A DNA stretch of 26,958 nt from an uncultured Candidatus Saccharibacteria bacterium (GTDB lineage: Bacteria > Patescibacteriota > Saccharimonadia > Saccharimonadales > Saccharimonadaceae), in the NCBI GenBank assembly GCA_948663575.1, contig CAPNAV010000013.1:1-26958 (forward strand), read 5' to 3'. The notes under the pieces are model-generated. The model was not told the origin of the DNA. It made no database searches and saw only the letters and a list, made by a program, of their open reading frames with translations. Position 1 is the first letter of the stretch. Each line of letters opens with the position of its first letter. Made by a program: the position numbers and the translations under genes. This document shows, one piece after another, positions 1 through 7,693 of this stretch.

Positions 1-17
1 AAATAGCCTTTTTATCA

Positions 18-359
18 TTATCCATTATTAGTAGAGACTAGGCAGCGGAGGGAAAGGGCGTACATGCGCATACCATCACTTCTTGATGGCCAAACATATT
101 GTTCATATACACTGAGTACTTGTGTACCACCAGTAGAACTCAAACCTCCAGCATACAGGTTCGCATCTCGAGCTCTTCCACCAATTACTTCCGATCCGCT
201 TTTATTGCCAGAGCGTCCAAGAAATAATGGTGAAATGCCAATATTATAAGTTGCACTGGCTCCATCTGGTAAGGTACGCCCACTGTTCGTTCCCCAGCTA
301 GTTGTCGTATTATCGCTCACCAAATTATGAGGAAGCGAGTAGATAAAAAGTTGTACTTT
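18..359 (-). pseudogene. C-terminal remnant of a FISUMP-like surface protein
   Basis: The frame is open from 359 down to the stop at 18, with a TAA at 360-362 just upstream. The only starts are TTG (321-323) or GTG (318-320) and there is no Shine-Dalgarno. The end (SDGMRMYALSLRCLVS) resembles the C-terminal signature of Fibrobacter succinogenes major paralogous (FISUMP) domains, whose last strand reads like YGFSVRCV; the body is rich in Gly, Ser and Thr, as in secreted modules. With no signal peptide and no N-terminal half it is probably the tail of a decayed or recombined gene. A perfect stem-loop (340-366) sits exactly at the broken edge. The domain assignment rests on the last 15 or so residues only; it could also be a small functional secreted module fragment. 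Confidence 0.45.
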
Positions 360-366
360 TTATCTA
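340..366. repeat. Perfect 12-bp inverted repeat with 3-nt loop
   Basis: TAGATAAAAAGT (340-351) and ACTTTTTATCTA (355-366) pair perfectly around a 3-nt loop. It lies 115 nt downstream of the ABC exporter stop and at the upstream edge of the truncated surface-protein frame. It could be the exporter terminator (T-run inside the stem) or a recombination scar; the sequence does not decide. Confidence 0.6.
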
Positions 367-481
367 GAGCGACGCAGGCTTTTCTAGACTGTAAGGTTTA
401 GAAAGCTAATGTTGCACTTGAGGGGCGAATGTAGGCAAGTCAAATAGCCGTTCAATAACACTGGTAAAATCACTGTTTCGA

Positions 482-2284
482 CTATTCTTCGCCCATAAAA
501 GCGCCACTTTGGCGATCCCAGAGCTTACGATAAGTACCATCAGGCTTTTCGAGCAATTCCTGATGAGAGCCCTGTTCGACGATTTTGCCGTCTTGCAAAA
601 CAACAATGCGATCGAGACTGGCCACGGTAGAGAGACGATGAGCAATTACAACACTAGTGCGTCCAGCCATTAATTTAAGCAGTGCATCTTGGATCAGGGC
701 TTCACTTTCGGAATCGAGAGCACTGGTGGCCTCGTCAAGCACGAGAATTGGCGCATCTTTGAGAATAGCACGAGCGATGGCGATGCGCTGACGCTGGCCA
801 CCCGAAAGCTTGATTCCCCGCTCACCGACAAGAGTGTCATACCCCTCAGGTAAGTCCATAATAAACTGATCAGCGTTGGCAAGGACGGCGGCGCGCTTAA
901 TCTCCTCGGCAGTAGCGTCCGGCTTGCCATAGGCGATATTTTCGGCAATAGAACGATGAAAGAGTGAGGATTCCTGCGGAACATAGGCAATACTCTCGCG
1001 TAAGCTTTCTTGAGTAATGTCACGGAGATTTTGGCCAGAAATGGTGATCTTGCCTTGATTAACATCAGCAAATCGGAGCAGTAATTTAGTCAAAGTGGTC
1101 TTGCCGGATCCGGAAACGCCGACAAGGCCAACTCGTTCACCGTCGGCAATTTTGAGATTAAAATCTTGGAAAATTGGCTCTTTAGCATCGCTATGCTGGA
1201 ATGAAATATTGCGAAACTCTATTTCGGCCTTTTGCATATCGAGAGGCTTAGCGTCCGGCATATCAACCACGTCGTCGACCGTATCGAGAATCAAGGCCAT
1301 TTCGCGGGCGTCGCCAAAGGAGCGGTTGATATTCTTAAAAATATGGTTTACGTTCCAGAGTTCGCCCATAATACCACTGGCGTAGTCCATCATTAGGATT
1401 AAGGTAGCAACGGGAATGCCGAACCAAGCGTTGCCACAAATCAAAAAGGCAAGAATCAGAGCGGTTACAGCCACCTGCACACCATTAAACATAATATCCC
1501 GTGCAATACTTGCCTTCATGACGCGACTGCCAGTATCGCGCAAATGACGAGAGAAATTAGCATAACGCTCATGCTCATAACGTTCGCGAGCGTAAGACTT
1601 GACGGAGATGATGTTAGAAATCGAATCGGCAAGCTGGCCGGTCTGTTTGGCGGCGGCAGCGGCTTCTTCCTCGTTGAGGTAAGAGATTTTGCGTAGCATG
1701 AGGCCAGAAATAAGAATATAGAGTATAACAAAAAGGATGAGGCCAAGCGTAAACCAAGGCGCTTTCGGGAGAAGCACGACAACTACTGCTGCGATATAAC
1801 TAAAAATCGGCCAAGCATCCCAGACAATAACATCAATCAGACGCTCAAAGGCGCCGACAAATTTGTTAGTTTGGGTGACAAGAGAACCTGAAAAACGGTC
1901 GCTATGAAATTGCATAGACTGTTCGGAGACGGTTTTGAAACAGAGGTTGGCAAGATTATACATGGCGAGGAGTTCCATTTTCCAGCACCAGAAGAGGCGA
2001 AGTTCCTCTAGGACGAGGCGGCTAACAAGATATAGAGCAATAAAAATAAGCACCTCCGGCAAGACTAGCGGCAAGAGTTCATCGAGACTGAGACCGCTAG
2101 AGACCTTATCAATAATGTCAGCAAAAAGCATCACGTTGATGATGGCGCGCATAAAAACGACGATAGGGGTCGTAATCATGACACCCAGAGAGTACCATTT
2201 ATAACGCTTGATTTCCTGCCAGAAATAATGCAGAGTACGCTTAGTGGTCTTGGGTGGCTTAATCTTATCTTCGTTTTTTGACAT
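482..2284 (-). CDS. ABC exporter, fused membrane and ATPase domains
   Basis: This 600-residue protein is a half-transporter of the MsbA/multidrug-exporter type. Residues about 30-330 hold the six-helix ABC exporter membrane domain, and about 355-590 the ATPase. The Walker A is GVSGSGKTT (about 388-396), the Q-loop region YVPQESSLF, the ABC signature LSGGQRQR (about 490), Walker B ILVLDEATSALD (about 511) and the switch His in IAHRLST. It presumably works as a homodimer in the cytoplasmic membrane, exporting a lipid, peptide or drug; the substrate cannot be read from sequence. It is a single-gene unit. ATG 2284 has no Shine-Dalgarno, but a promoter ends 7 nt upstream, suggesting a leaderless message. 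Length is normal for the family. Confidence 0.93.
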   Translation of the reverse strand: MSKNEDKIKPPKTTKRTLHYFWQEIKRYKWYSLGVMITTPIVVFMRAIINVMLFADIIDKVSSGLSLDELLPLVLPEVLIFIALYLVSRLVLEELRLFWCWKMELLAMYNLANLCFKTVSEQSMQFHSDRFSGSLVTQTNKFVGAFERLIDVIVWDAWPIFSYIAAVVVVLLPKAPWFTLGLILFVILYILISGLMLRKISYLNEEEAAAAAKQTGQLADSISNIISVKSYARERYEHERYANFSRHLRDTGSRVMKASIARDIMFNGVQVAVTALILAFLICGNAWFGIPVATLILMMDYASGIMGELWNVNHIFKNINRSFGDAREMALILDTVDDVVDMPDAKPLDMQKAEIEFRNISFQHSDAKEPIFQDFNLKIADGERVGLVGVSGSGKTTLTKLLLRFADVNQGKITISGQNLRDITQESLRESIAYVPQESSLFHRSIAENIAYGKPDATAEEIKRAAVLANADQFIMDLPEGYDTLVGERGIKLSGGQRQRIAIARAILKDAPILVLDEATSALDSESEALIQDALLKLMAGRTSVVIAHRLSTVASLDRIVVLQDGKIVEQGSHQELLEKPDGTYRKLWDRQSGAFMGEE

Positions 2285-2291
2285 ATTTATT

Positions 2292-2320
2292 ATTATAATT
2301 TATATATTCAGATAGCACAA
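2292..2320 (-). promoter_or_regulatory. Promoter of the ABC exporter, leaderless type
   Basis: On the minus strand TTGTGC (2315-2320), a 17-nt spacer and TATAAT (2292-2297). Only 7 nt separate the -10 box from ATG 2284, so the transcript should start at or within a base of the start codon. Confidence 0.7.
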
Positions 2321-2395
2321 CTACCAAAACTGGGTATTTTTGCTGATTCTATCCTGGCTATGTTGCGCTTGGAGGTTGAGTTCGGGCGAGTAAAC

Positions 2396-2424
2396 TTGAC
2401 ATTTTTGATAATCTGTGCTAGAAT
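2396..2424 (+). promoter_or_regulatory. Strong extended -10 promoter of the 2498 gene
   Basis: TTGACA (2396-2401), a 17-nt spacer ending TGTGC, and TAGAAT (2419-2424). It lies inside the frame that would extend the next gene upstream to 2360, which argues that translation begins at 2498. A 4-bp stem (GCCT/AGGC, 2433-2446) sits at the expected RNA start. Confidence 0.8.
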
Positions 2425-2497
2425 GATAGTAAGCCTAGACAAAGGCAGGGTTTTTGGTGACCTAAAATTAGTTCTTTATAGTAAAAGGAGGGGTAAA

Positions 2498-3172
2498 ATG
2501 TCAAACAAGATTAGAATTACAACAGAAACCAATGTGAGAGTATTGACATTTCAAGGATTGAAGGATGAATACTATCAAGGAGTTCCGGAGGCATGGATAG
2601 AGTGTTTTGGGGCGGAGAACGTAGATGACTCAGACACGCCAACTTTCGATAGAATCCTTTATCTCAGAAATGTTAATATTCGCCCAACTTTCTCTGATGC
2701 GGCGCGGTTCCCTTTACCGATCTGGCATGCGGCTGTAGTTACGTTAATGGGCGATAGACCAGTTACGGTACTACTGATTAGCAAAGCAGAGTTGATGGAC
2801 AGATTAATATCGCAGTATCCATACATCAATATCCTGACGGCATGCTATCCTAAGGCTGACCTGCAGAACATACAAGCGACACTAGTCGATGCTAAGCAAG
2901 AAGCTGAGGACAATGGCGTTGTTGCTATTTTTCCGCATATTATACTTAAAGGTTGGCTGAAGGAAGAATGGCGAGTGAACTATCTGCAAACAAAGCATGT
3001 GGTTGAGGCGATCAGCAGGGCGAATGGCAAGAAAGGGCGGGTTGACTTTGGTTATAGTATGAATCTTAATCAGATTGAGATACAGCTAAATTTTGTGTAT
3101 CTTATAATAAATGTAGTTAGTAGCGAATATCTATGGATTCAGAGCGATAAAATGCTTGCGCGGAGGGGTTGA
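2498..3172 (+). CDS. Hypothetical protein, 224 residues
   Basis: I do not recognise this protein. The start is ATG 2498, preceded by AAAGGAGG (2484-2491), in preference to the frame-open ATG at 2360, which is upstream of the promoter. It is a mixed alpha/beta soluble protein with no signal peptide or membrane segment, mildly hydrophobic strands (PVTVLLISKAELMDRLI about residues 86-100; VVAIFPHIILKGWLKEEW in the middle) and a basic end (KMLARRG). It is monocistronic, flanked by its own promoter and the terminator at 3182-3209. It shares the promoter type with the orphan genes at 5030-5719 and 7694-8578, so co-regulation is possible. Function unknown. Confidence 0.8.
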   Translation: MSNKIRITTETNVRVLTFQGLKDEYYQGVPEAWIECFGAENVDDSDTPTFDRILYLRNVNIRPTFSDAARFPLPIWHAAVVTLMGDRPVTVLLISKAELMDRLISQYPYINILTACYPKADLQNIQATLVDAKQEAEDNGVVAIFPHIILKGWLKEEWRVNYLQTKHVVEAISRANGKKGRVDFGYSMNLNQIEIQLNFVYLIINVVSSEYLWIQSDKMLARRG

Positions 3173-3181
3173 CATTTCTAT

Positions 3182-3209
3182 AATCCCCTAGCTTCGGCTA
3201 GGGGATTTT
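3182..3209 (+). terminator. Intrinsic terminator after the 2498 gene
   Basis: An 11-bp perfect stem (3182-3192 with 3197-3207) closed by the stable UUCG tetraloop, ending in TTTT (3206-3209). It lies 10 nt after the stop and faces convergent ppa. Confidence 0.9.
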
Positions 3210-3261
3210 CGCTAACGGCTTCCAGCCTCTGGAAGGAGACGGCCTTTTTATGTGGCGATGA

Positions 3262-3798
3262 TTATTGATTATTCCAACGATCGATAGCGGACTTGATAAC
3301 TTCTTTCGCGGAGTCGAGACCTTCGAAACCTTTGACGACAGTTGAGCCTGGCTTTTTGAGATCTTTGTAATGATTGAAATGAAATTCGATCTGTTTAATG
3401 AGCTGTTTTGGCAAATCTTCGAGAGTCTGAATAGCGTCACCGTTATTGCGATCATCAGCTGGAACGGCGATAATCTTATCGTCAACTTCATTATCATCGA
3501 CGAATTTCATGACGCCGAGAATACGAGCCTTCATAAAAGTGCCGGTAGTGAGCTGGAGCGGACTAATCAAAAGCACATCAAGTTCATCACCGTCTTCGTC
3601 CAAAGTCTGTGGAATAAAGCCGTAATTAGCTGGCTTGGCAAATAGATCTGGCTCGATGCGATCAATCTCAAAAGCTCCACCTTCCATGTGGCGACGAAAT
3701 TCGATCTTTTGCGTGCTGCCGACTGGAATCTCAATCACAACATTGATTTCACCATTTTCATAATCCCCTGGGGTCAAGATTTTATTAAAATCTGCCAT
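3262..3798 (-). CDS. ppa: Soluble inorganic pyrophosphatase (family I)
   Basis: This 178-residue cytoplasmic enzyme hydrolyses pyrophosphate to two phosphates, pulling forward nucleic acid and activated-sugar synthesis. Family I features are all visible: EIPVGSTQKIEF near residue 24, the YGFIPQTL strand, the metal-binding signature DEDGDELDVLLISP (about 68-81), and KARILGVMKFVDDNEVDDKIIAVP. Length matches bacterial hexameric enzymes. The signature has Glu where most bacteria have Pro (DGDPLDV), a mild variation. ATG 3798 has AAAGGAG 6 nt upstream. It is transcribed divergently from the 3847 gene, 48 bp away. Confidence 0.97.
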   Translation of the reverse strand: MADFNKILTPGDYENGEINVVIEIPVGSTQKIEFRRHMEGGAFEIDRIEPDLFAKPANYGFIPQTLDEDGDELDVLLISPLQLTTGTFMKARILGVMKFVDDNEVDDKIIAVPADDRNNGDAIQTLEDLPKQLIKQIEFHFNHYKDLKKPGSTVVKGFEGLDSAKEVIKSAIDRWNNQ

Positions 3799-3822
3799 AA
3801 AAACTCCTTTAGTTATGAGATA

Positions 3823-3830
3823 ATTATAAC
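3823..3830. promoter_or_regulatory. Overlapping divergent -10 boxes
   Basis: The 48-bp gap between ppa and the 3847 gene carries a minus-strand TATAAT (3823-3828) overlapping a plus-strand TATAAC (3825-3830). No good -35 is visible for either. Binding of RNA polymerase to one should exclude the other. Confidence 0.55.
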
Positions 3831-3846
3831 ATAGGAGAAGGTAAGA

Positions 3847-4737
3847 ATGTTTGATGAATCAAATAACCTAGAAAAAATCGGCGAGCGTGAGCCAAAGAAT
3901 AACAACGAATATGCAGAAAGATGGGAGAAATTTGCAGCAGAAAATGGCGAGGAGCTGGCTGAAAACGAAAACGACGCAGAGGCCAATGAAGCGACTGAAA
4001 CGGGCGAGTTGACCGAATGGGAAAAGGCGATGCAGTCCAATGACGTGCCGGAGTTTAATGAAGGACGGCCGTGGGGATTTGGACCAGAGGAAACAGTCGA
4101 GGGTTCAGAAGATGCTGAGGGCGACTCAGTGGAACAAGCCGGGAAGATCCTAAACTATGGGCTTGATACAGCGAGTAGAATTTATAGCCTAGAGGGAGTA
4201 TTAAAAGCCGTGCAGAATGTGGATGAAACAGGGAGAGATGTAGAGAATCCGCTCGGCGCGATTTATGAGCAATTAGCGACCACACCGGAGGCAAAGCAAC
4301 ATCTTTTTACAGAGATGCGCAAAGATCTTGCCAAGGACGCTGATCAGCAAAATCCTGAAAAACTTAAAGTAGGGCTGGGGAGCGATGGAGAGTTTCATGA
4401 GCGAGATTTAGACTTGCCGCAACACGAATCCGCTACGAATGCAATTACCGCACTCAAGAAATTAATCGAAGCCTTGGAGACGGAGGAGAGATTCGAAAGC
4501 TTACGTCAGAAGGCCGCAGAACAAGGCAAGAGCGTAGTTGAAGTGCTAGTAGAGGATGAGGCGCATCCGACATTGGCGTATTGGCTCGAGAAAGTTGGTG
4601 GATTTTTAGATGATGGCGACGTCGAGGAGGTCTTGGAGACGATTGCTGGCGAGCTAGAAGATGATGCTAACAAGGGAGAGGATCGTTCCGTTGAAGGTGA
4701 GGATTCACAAGCCGGCGAATACGAGAGCGACATGTAG
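3847..4737 (+). CDS. Hypothetical highly acidic protein, 296 residues
   Basis: Not recognised. ATG 3847 is preceded by AGGAGAAGG (3833-3841). The N-terminal 90 residues and C-terminal 40 are low-complexity and very rich in Glu, Asp and Asn (for example EELAENENDAEANEATETGE), so probably disordered. The middle (about residues 95-255) is predicted helical, with IYSLEGVLKAVQNV, LTEMRKDLAK-like helices and AITALKKLIEALETEERFES. No signal peptide, membrane helix or cysteine cluster. It could be a cytosolic adaptor or chaperone-like protein, but nothing identifies it. A clear plus-strand terminator directly after it is missing. Confidence 0.8.
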   Translation: MFDESNNLEKIGEREPKNNNEYAERWEKFAAENGEELAENENDAEANEATETGELTEWEKAMQSNDVPEFNEGRPWGFGPEETVEGSEDAEGDSVEQAGKILNYGLDTASRIYSLEGVLKAVQNVDETGRDVENPLGAIYEQLATTPEAKQHLFTEMRKDLAKDADQQNPEKLKVGLGSDGEFHERDLDLPQHESATNAITALKKLIEALETEERFESLRQKAAEQGKSVVEVLVEDEAHPTLAYWLEKVGGFLDDGDVEEVLETIAGELEDDANKGEDRSVEGEDSQAGEYESDM

Positions 4738-4774
4738 GCGCTTTAAGTAAATGATAGCAAAGAACATATTTAAA

Positions 4775-4799
4775 AAGGCCACACCAGTGGTGCAGCCTT
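4775..4799 (-). terminator. Possible minus-strand terminator
   Basis: AAGGC (4775-4779) pairs with GCCTT (4795-4799) and CACC (4782-4785) with GGTG (4789-4792). Read on the minus strand the hairpin is followed by a T-run (4772-4776); on the plus strand it is followed by A residues. It may end the transcript of the 5030-5719 gene. Confidence 0.45.
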
Positions 4800-4812
4800 A
4801 AAAAATACTTAG

Positions 4813-4941
4813 CAACAAATAACCGATAGTGACTTACTGCTCAATAAAGCGATTAGGGCCGCTGAGAATTTAGCTTTGCGTAGCGACAAAATGTCTCGTC
4901 TCGAAGCGGGCTATCGTCGATGGCAACAAGCAGCAAGCTAG
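4813..4941 (+). pseudogene. Possible small coding remnant
   Basis: A 42-codon open frame with no plausible start runs from a TAG at 4810-4812 to a TAG at 4939-4941. Its translation (starting QQITDSDLLNKAIRAAENLA and ending YRRWQQAAS) looks protein-like: an amphipathic helix with a basic end. An internal ATG (4891) would give only 16 residues. A terminator-like hairpin follows at once. It may be the 3' end of a decayed gene; chance is not excluded. Confidence 0.25.
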
Positions 4942-4944
4942 AAT

Positions 4945-4988
4945 ATAGGTAGTTGTCTTGATAATGCGACTACCTATCTTTCGTTTGG
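4945..4988 (+). terminator. Terminator-like hairpin
   Basis: ATAGGTAGT (4945-4953) pairs perfectly with ACTACCTAT (4969-4977), followed by the T-rich tail CTTTCGTTT. It follows the possible remnant at 4813-4941 and would end plus-strand transcription from the acidic-protein gene. Confidence 0.55.
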
Positions 4989-5029
4989 CTAGGCGTCGCT
5001 CTGAACTTCTGCTCAAATTATTACCCGTA

Positions 5030-5719
5030 TTACCTGTCGAAAACGTCCTTGGGACGGCGCATACAAACGTGAGCCTTGGTGGAGTCCTTGAGGAAAGTTA
5101 CTCCACGATTGCTCCTCTCTCGTGAGTAGCGGCAGAAAACGTGGCAGCCAGCACCCTTATCCGTTGGATCATAGGAAATCTCGTATTCATTACTGTTTTC
5201 GGATTCAAAACCGACACACATTGTTAATGGCACTGAAATCTGCTGCAAATCAAGCTGGATATAACCAATGTCCTCCGTCTTCCGGTTCTCGTACAGAAAA
5301 ACCAACTCTGATGAATGCACGACAATTTTGTACAGCACCCAATTCTGACGGCGACCGTGCAGGATTGAGCTGGCATGACGAGCAAACTTCTTGTTTTTTC
5401 GATCACTGGAGGCTTCGCCGATAATCTGCGTCAACACCTCGGCGTAATCAACGTGGCCAACTTCCGGCTCAACATACCACCGTATTGCAGTGTGGTCGTT
5501 TCGAGCGTAATATGATCTCGCAGAGGCGCGGTCACTTTCGATGGTAATACCGTTCGGGTAATTATCCTCGTATTCGGTGACGATCATTTCAGGGTTTTTG
5601 CTGGACGCTTTGCTAGTGGCCCAGCTGGGGATCTGCTCTTTGAGATTTTTAGTAACATCCAAGGCTTTTGCGGCAGCTTTCGTAGCGACAGACACGATTA
5701 AAATCTTAACATTTTCCAT
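5030..5719 (-). CDS. Hypothetical protein, 229 residues
   Basis: Not recognised. ATG 5719 follows AAAGGAG with good spacing. The protein begins with a hydrophobic strand (MENVKILIVSVATKAAAKAL), too short and charged to be a convincing signal peptide, then a soluble mixed region rich in Tyr and Arg, and ends in a basic Cys-containing stretch (GAGCHVFCRYSRERSNRG, then HVCMRRPK). The four late cysteines could bind metal or form disulfides; this is a guess. It is monocistronic, with a leader of about 180 nt that begins in an 8-bp stem-loop and uses the shared TTGACA/TGTGC/TACAAT promoter type. No homologue comes to mind. Confidence 0.78.
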   Translation of the reverse strand: MENVKILIVSVATKAAAKALDVTKNLKEQIPSWATSKASSKNPEMIVTEYEDNYPNGITIESDRASARSYYARNDHTAIRWYVEPEVGHVDYAEVLTQIIGEASSDRKNKKFARHASSILHGRRQNWVLYKIVVHSSELVFLYENRKTEDIGYIQLDLQQISVPLTMCVGFESENSNEYEISYDPTDKGAGCHVFCRYSRERSNRGVTFLKDSTKAHVCMRRPKDVFDR

Positions 5720-5879
5720 TTTCTTACTCCTTTTCTGATTTTCTGAATCTGGATTTGCGAGTTACGATAGGGCTGATACGATAAATTACAGAATAAGTGA
5801 AGTTCCGAGTACTTTTGGTTGCTAAATTGTTATGATTGATGCCTGATTTTCGGCCCCCTTTCTTTAGGTATCAACAACT

Positions 5880-5933
5880 AGAGGTATGAATACCTCTTAT
5901 GTTCATTGTAGCACAGAATTGTGAAAAAGTCAA
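5880..5933 (-). promoter_or_regulatory. Promoter and 5' stem-loop of the 5030-5719 gene
   Basis: Minus-strand TTGACT (5928-5933), a 17-nt spacer ending CTGTGC, and TACAAT (5905-5910). The predicted start at about 5898 falls at the first base of a perfect 8-bp hairpin (AGAGGTAT 5880-5887 with ATACCTCT 5890-5897, 2-nt spacer). The remaining leader to 5720 shows no other strong structure. Confidence 0.75.
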
Positions 5934-5965
5934 TATTCTTATTATCCTTGTTACTTTTTGCAAGC

Positions 5966-5985
5966 AAAAGCGCCTCTGAGGGCGC
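5966..5985 (-). terminator. Terminator of the small membrane protein gene
   Basis: On the minus strand GCGCC, a 6-nt loop and GGCGC (5970-5985), then TTTT (5966-5969). It begins 5 nt after the stop codon. Confidence 0.8.
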
Positions 5986-5990
5986 GGGTG

Positions 5991-6200
5991 TCACCAGCGG
6001 CGACGAAAGAGCGCTCGTATAATGGCGATAAGGATAAGGACGCCAATAATGCGTATAGCCATACGAAAGAGAAAAAAGCCGAAGACTAGCGCTAAAACGA
6101 GAATTATGCCAATAATTCTGCGGCCTGTCCTGAAAAATCCTCTACCGAAAAACGCGCCATAAATGCTAAGTACAAATATTAATGCTACTAATGTACCCAT
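5991..6200 (-). CDS. Small integral membrane protein, 69 residues
   Basis: Not a recognised family. Two or three hydrophobic helices (LVALIFVLSIYGAFFG; IIGIILVLALVFGFFLFRM; IIGVLILIAIIRALF) are separated by short Arg-rich turns (FRTGRRI) and end in RRRW, so the positive ends likely face the cytoplasm. ATG 6200 follows AAAGGAGGGG with ideal spacing, and promoter and terminator tightly bracket it, so this short frame is a real gene. The absence of catalytic residues suggests a structural or regulatory membrane peptide. Confidence 0.75.
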   Translation of the reverse strand: MGTLVALIFVLSIYGAFFGRGFFRTGRRIIGIILVLALVFGFFLFRMAIRIIGVLILIAIIRALFRRRW

Positions 6201-6218
6201 CTGTTACCCCTCCTTTAC

Positions 6219-6276
6219 TAGATGATCAGATCTATGTCCTATATATCATTATAGCACACTTTTGATGATTTGTCTA
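6219..6276 (-). promoter_or_regulatory. Promoter and leader hairpin of the 69-residue protein gene
   Basis: Minus-strand TAGACA (6271-6276), a 17-nt spacer ending GTGTGC and TATAAT (6248-6253). The leader of about 40 nt carries a 5-bp stem (TAGAT 6219-6223 with ATCTA 6230-6234). Confidence 0.75.
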
Positions 6277-6315
6277 TAGTTTTTATGGTTTTCGTGCTTT
6301 TGACAAAATGGCGCC

Positions 6316-7521
6316 CTATTTTTCGTTGTGATTGTAATTGCTAGGCTGACCGAAGATTTTCTCGTGTTTAATAGCATCGGGGAGATAGGATTTGTCGAGA
6401 TGAAACCCGGCGGTCCACTGCTGACCTTCGCCAAAGCCGAGATCTTTCATGAGTTTAGTGGGAGCGTTGCGGAGGTGAATAGGAACAGGGCAGCCCATAG
6501 ACTTGTTAGCGAGAGCCTGTGCGCGCACCCAGCCGTCGTAGGTGCTGCGGTCTTTTTTGGCCTTAGCAAGGACGACAGCCACGTGGCTCAGAATAATACC
6601 GCCTTCGGGCATGCCAACTCGCTCGATGGCCTCGAAACAGCTAACGGCTAGATTGAGAGCACCATTACCCGCCAAGCCAATATCTTCAGAGGCAAAAATA
6701 ACCATACGACGAGCAATAAATTTCGCATCTTCCCCACTCTGAACCATGCGAGCAAGATAATAAAGCGTGGCGTCGACATCGGAGCCGCGCATAGATTTGA
6801 TAAAGGCAGAGATATTGTCGTAGTGATAATCGCCAGATTTGTCGTAGAGCGGCATCTTCTTGCCAACGGCGGTTTCGACTACGGGCCTGTCGACCTTTTT
6901 GGCGAGATTAAGGGAGAGCTCAAGATCGCCTAGAGCGGAACGGGCATCGCCGCCGGATAGCTCGGCGATATAATCAAGAGCCTCGGAATCTACGCGCTGC
7001 TCGGCTTTTTCTGCCTTAACGGCGCGCTCGAGAACTTTCAAGATATCAGCCTTTTTCAGAGGAGAGACGATAACGACGCGAGAACGAGAAATGAGCGGCG
7101 AAATAACTTCGAAGCTAGGATTCTCAGTAGTAGCGCCGATTAAAATAATGAGGCCGGATTCGACATGAGGGAGAAAAGCGTCTTGCTGAGCTTTATTGAA
7201 ACGATGAATTTCATCCACAAAAAGGACGGTGCGGATCTTGAGATTCCAGTTGACCCTTGCGCGCTCAACGACAGCCTCGATGTCGGCTTTTTTGGCGGTG
7301 ACGGCGGAGAGTTCAACAAAGTCGGCTTGGTATTCTTTAGCCAAAATGCGGGCGAGAGTGGTCTTGCCGGTGCCGGGAGGTCCCCAAAAAATTAGGTTGA
7401 CCGGCTCAGCTTTTTTAATGATTTCGGTGAGAATTTTGCCATCACCGATAATTGCTTCCTGTCCAATCACCTCATCAAGAGTCTGCGGACGCATGCGTTC
7501 CGCGAGAGGTACCCTGCTCAT
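6316..7521 (-). CDS. rarA: Replication-associated recombination protein A (RarA/MgsA)
   Basis: This 401-residue AAA+ ATPase acts at stalled replication forks. It opens with the family hallmark PLAERMRPQTLDEVIGQ, then Walker A GPPGTGKTT (about 46-54), Walker B LFVDEIHRFN (about 99-108), sensor 1 GATTENPSF and the arginine finger in ISRSRVV. The C-terminal half has the RarA tetramerisation motifs YHYDNISAFIKSMRGSD, YLARMV, EDIGLA and CPVPIHLRNAPTKLMKDLG. ATG 7521 is chosen because it matches the family N-terminus and lies 6 nt after TATAAT (7528-7533); an upstream in-frame start at 7584 would add residues unlike RarA and lie before the promoter. No Shine-Dalgarno: probably leaderless. Confidence 0.96.
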   Translation of the reverse strand: MSRVPLAERMRPQTLDEVIGQEAIIGDGKILTEIIKKAEPVNLIFWGPPGTGKTTLARILAKEYQADFVELSAVTAKKADIEAVVERARVNWNLKIRTVLFVDEIHRFNKAQQDAFLPHVESGLIILIGATTENPSFEVISPLISRSRVVIVSPLKKADILKVLERAVKAEKAEQRVDSEALDYIAELSGGDARSALGDLELSLNLAKKVDRPVVETAVGKKMPLYDKSGDYHYDNISAFIKSMRGSDVDATLYYLARMVQSGEDAKFIARRMVIFASEDIGLAGNGALNLAVSCFEAIERVGMPEGGIILSHVAVVLAKAKKDRSTYDGWVRAQALANKSMGCPVPIHLRNAPTKLMKDLGFGEGQQWTAGFHLDKSYLPDAIKHEKIFGQPSNYNHNEK

Positions 7522-7527
7522 GGATAT

Positions 7528-7536
7528 ATTATAGCA
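7528..7536 (-). promoter_or_regulatory. Extended -10 of rarA, leaderless type
   Basis: Minus-strand TGC-TATAAT (7528-7536), 6 nt before ATG 7521. No convincing -35 at the usual distance. Confidence 0.65.
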
Positions 7537-7558
7537 CACGCCGTTATTGCCAACATGA

Positions 7559-7582
7559 AAAGGCCCGACCTTGCGGCCGGGC
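7559..7582 (-). terminator. Terminator after the 7694-8578 gene
   Basis: Minus strand: an 8-bp stem (7575-7582 with 7563-7570, one G-U) closed by a GCAA tetraloop (GNRA) and followed by CTTTT. It separates the orphan gene from the rarA promoter. Confidence 0.85.
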
Positions 7583-7693
7583 ACTTATAAGACAGCTATA
7601 AAAGAATGTACAGATAAAACAGTTGGCTTAGCGTGCCGAGATTAGCATCAGAGACATCAATCCCGACCTTCGTCTGAGAATGTCGCGTGAGAC

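Noticed and set aside
406..645. Frame overlapping the end of the ABC exporter gene
   Set aside because: It is largely inside the ATPase coding sequence; its free tail is only about 25 codons.
2360..2497. N-terminal extension of the 2498 gene to ATG 2360
   Set aside because: A near-consensus promoter (2396-2424) and a strong Shine-Dalgarno (2484-2491) lie inside it, so translation begins at 2498.
7522..7584. N-terminal extension of rarA to 7584
   Set aside because: It would start upstream of the promoter, overlaps a terminator stem, and does not resemble RarA.
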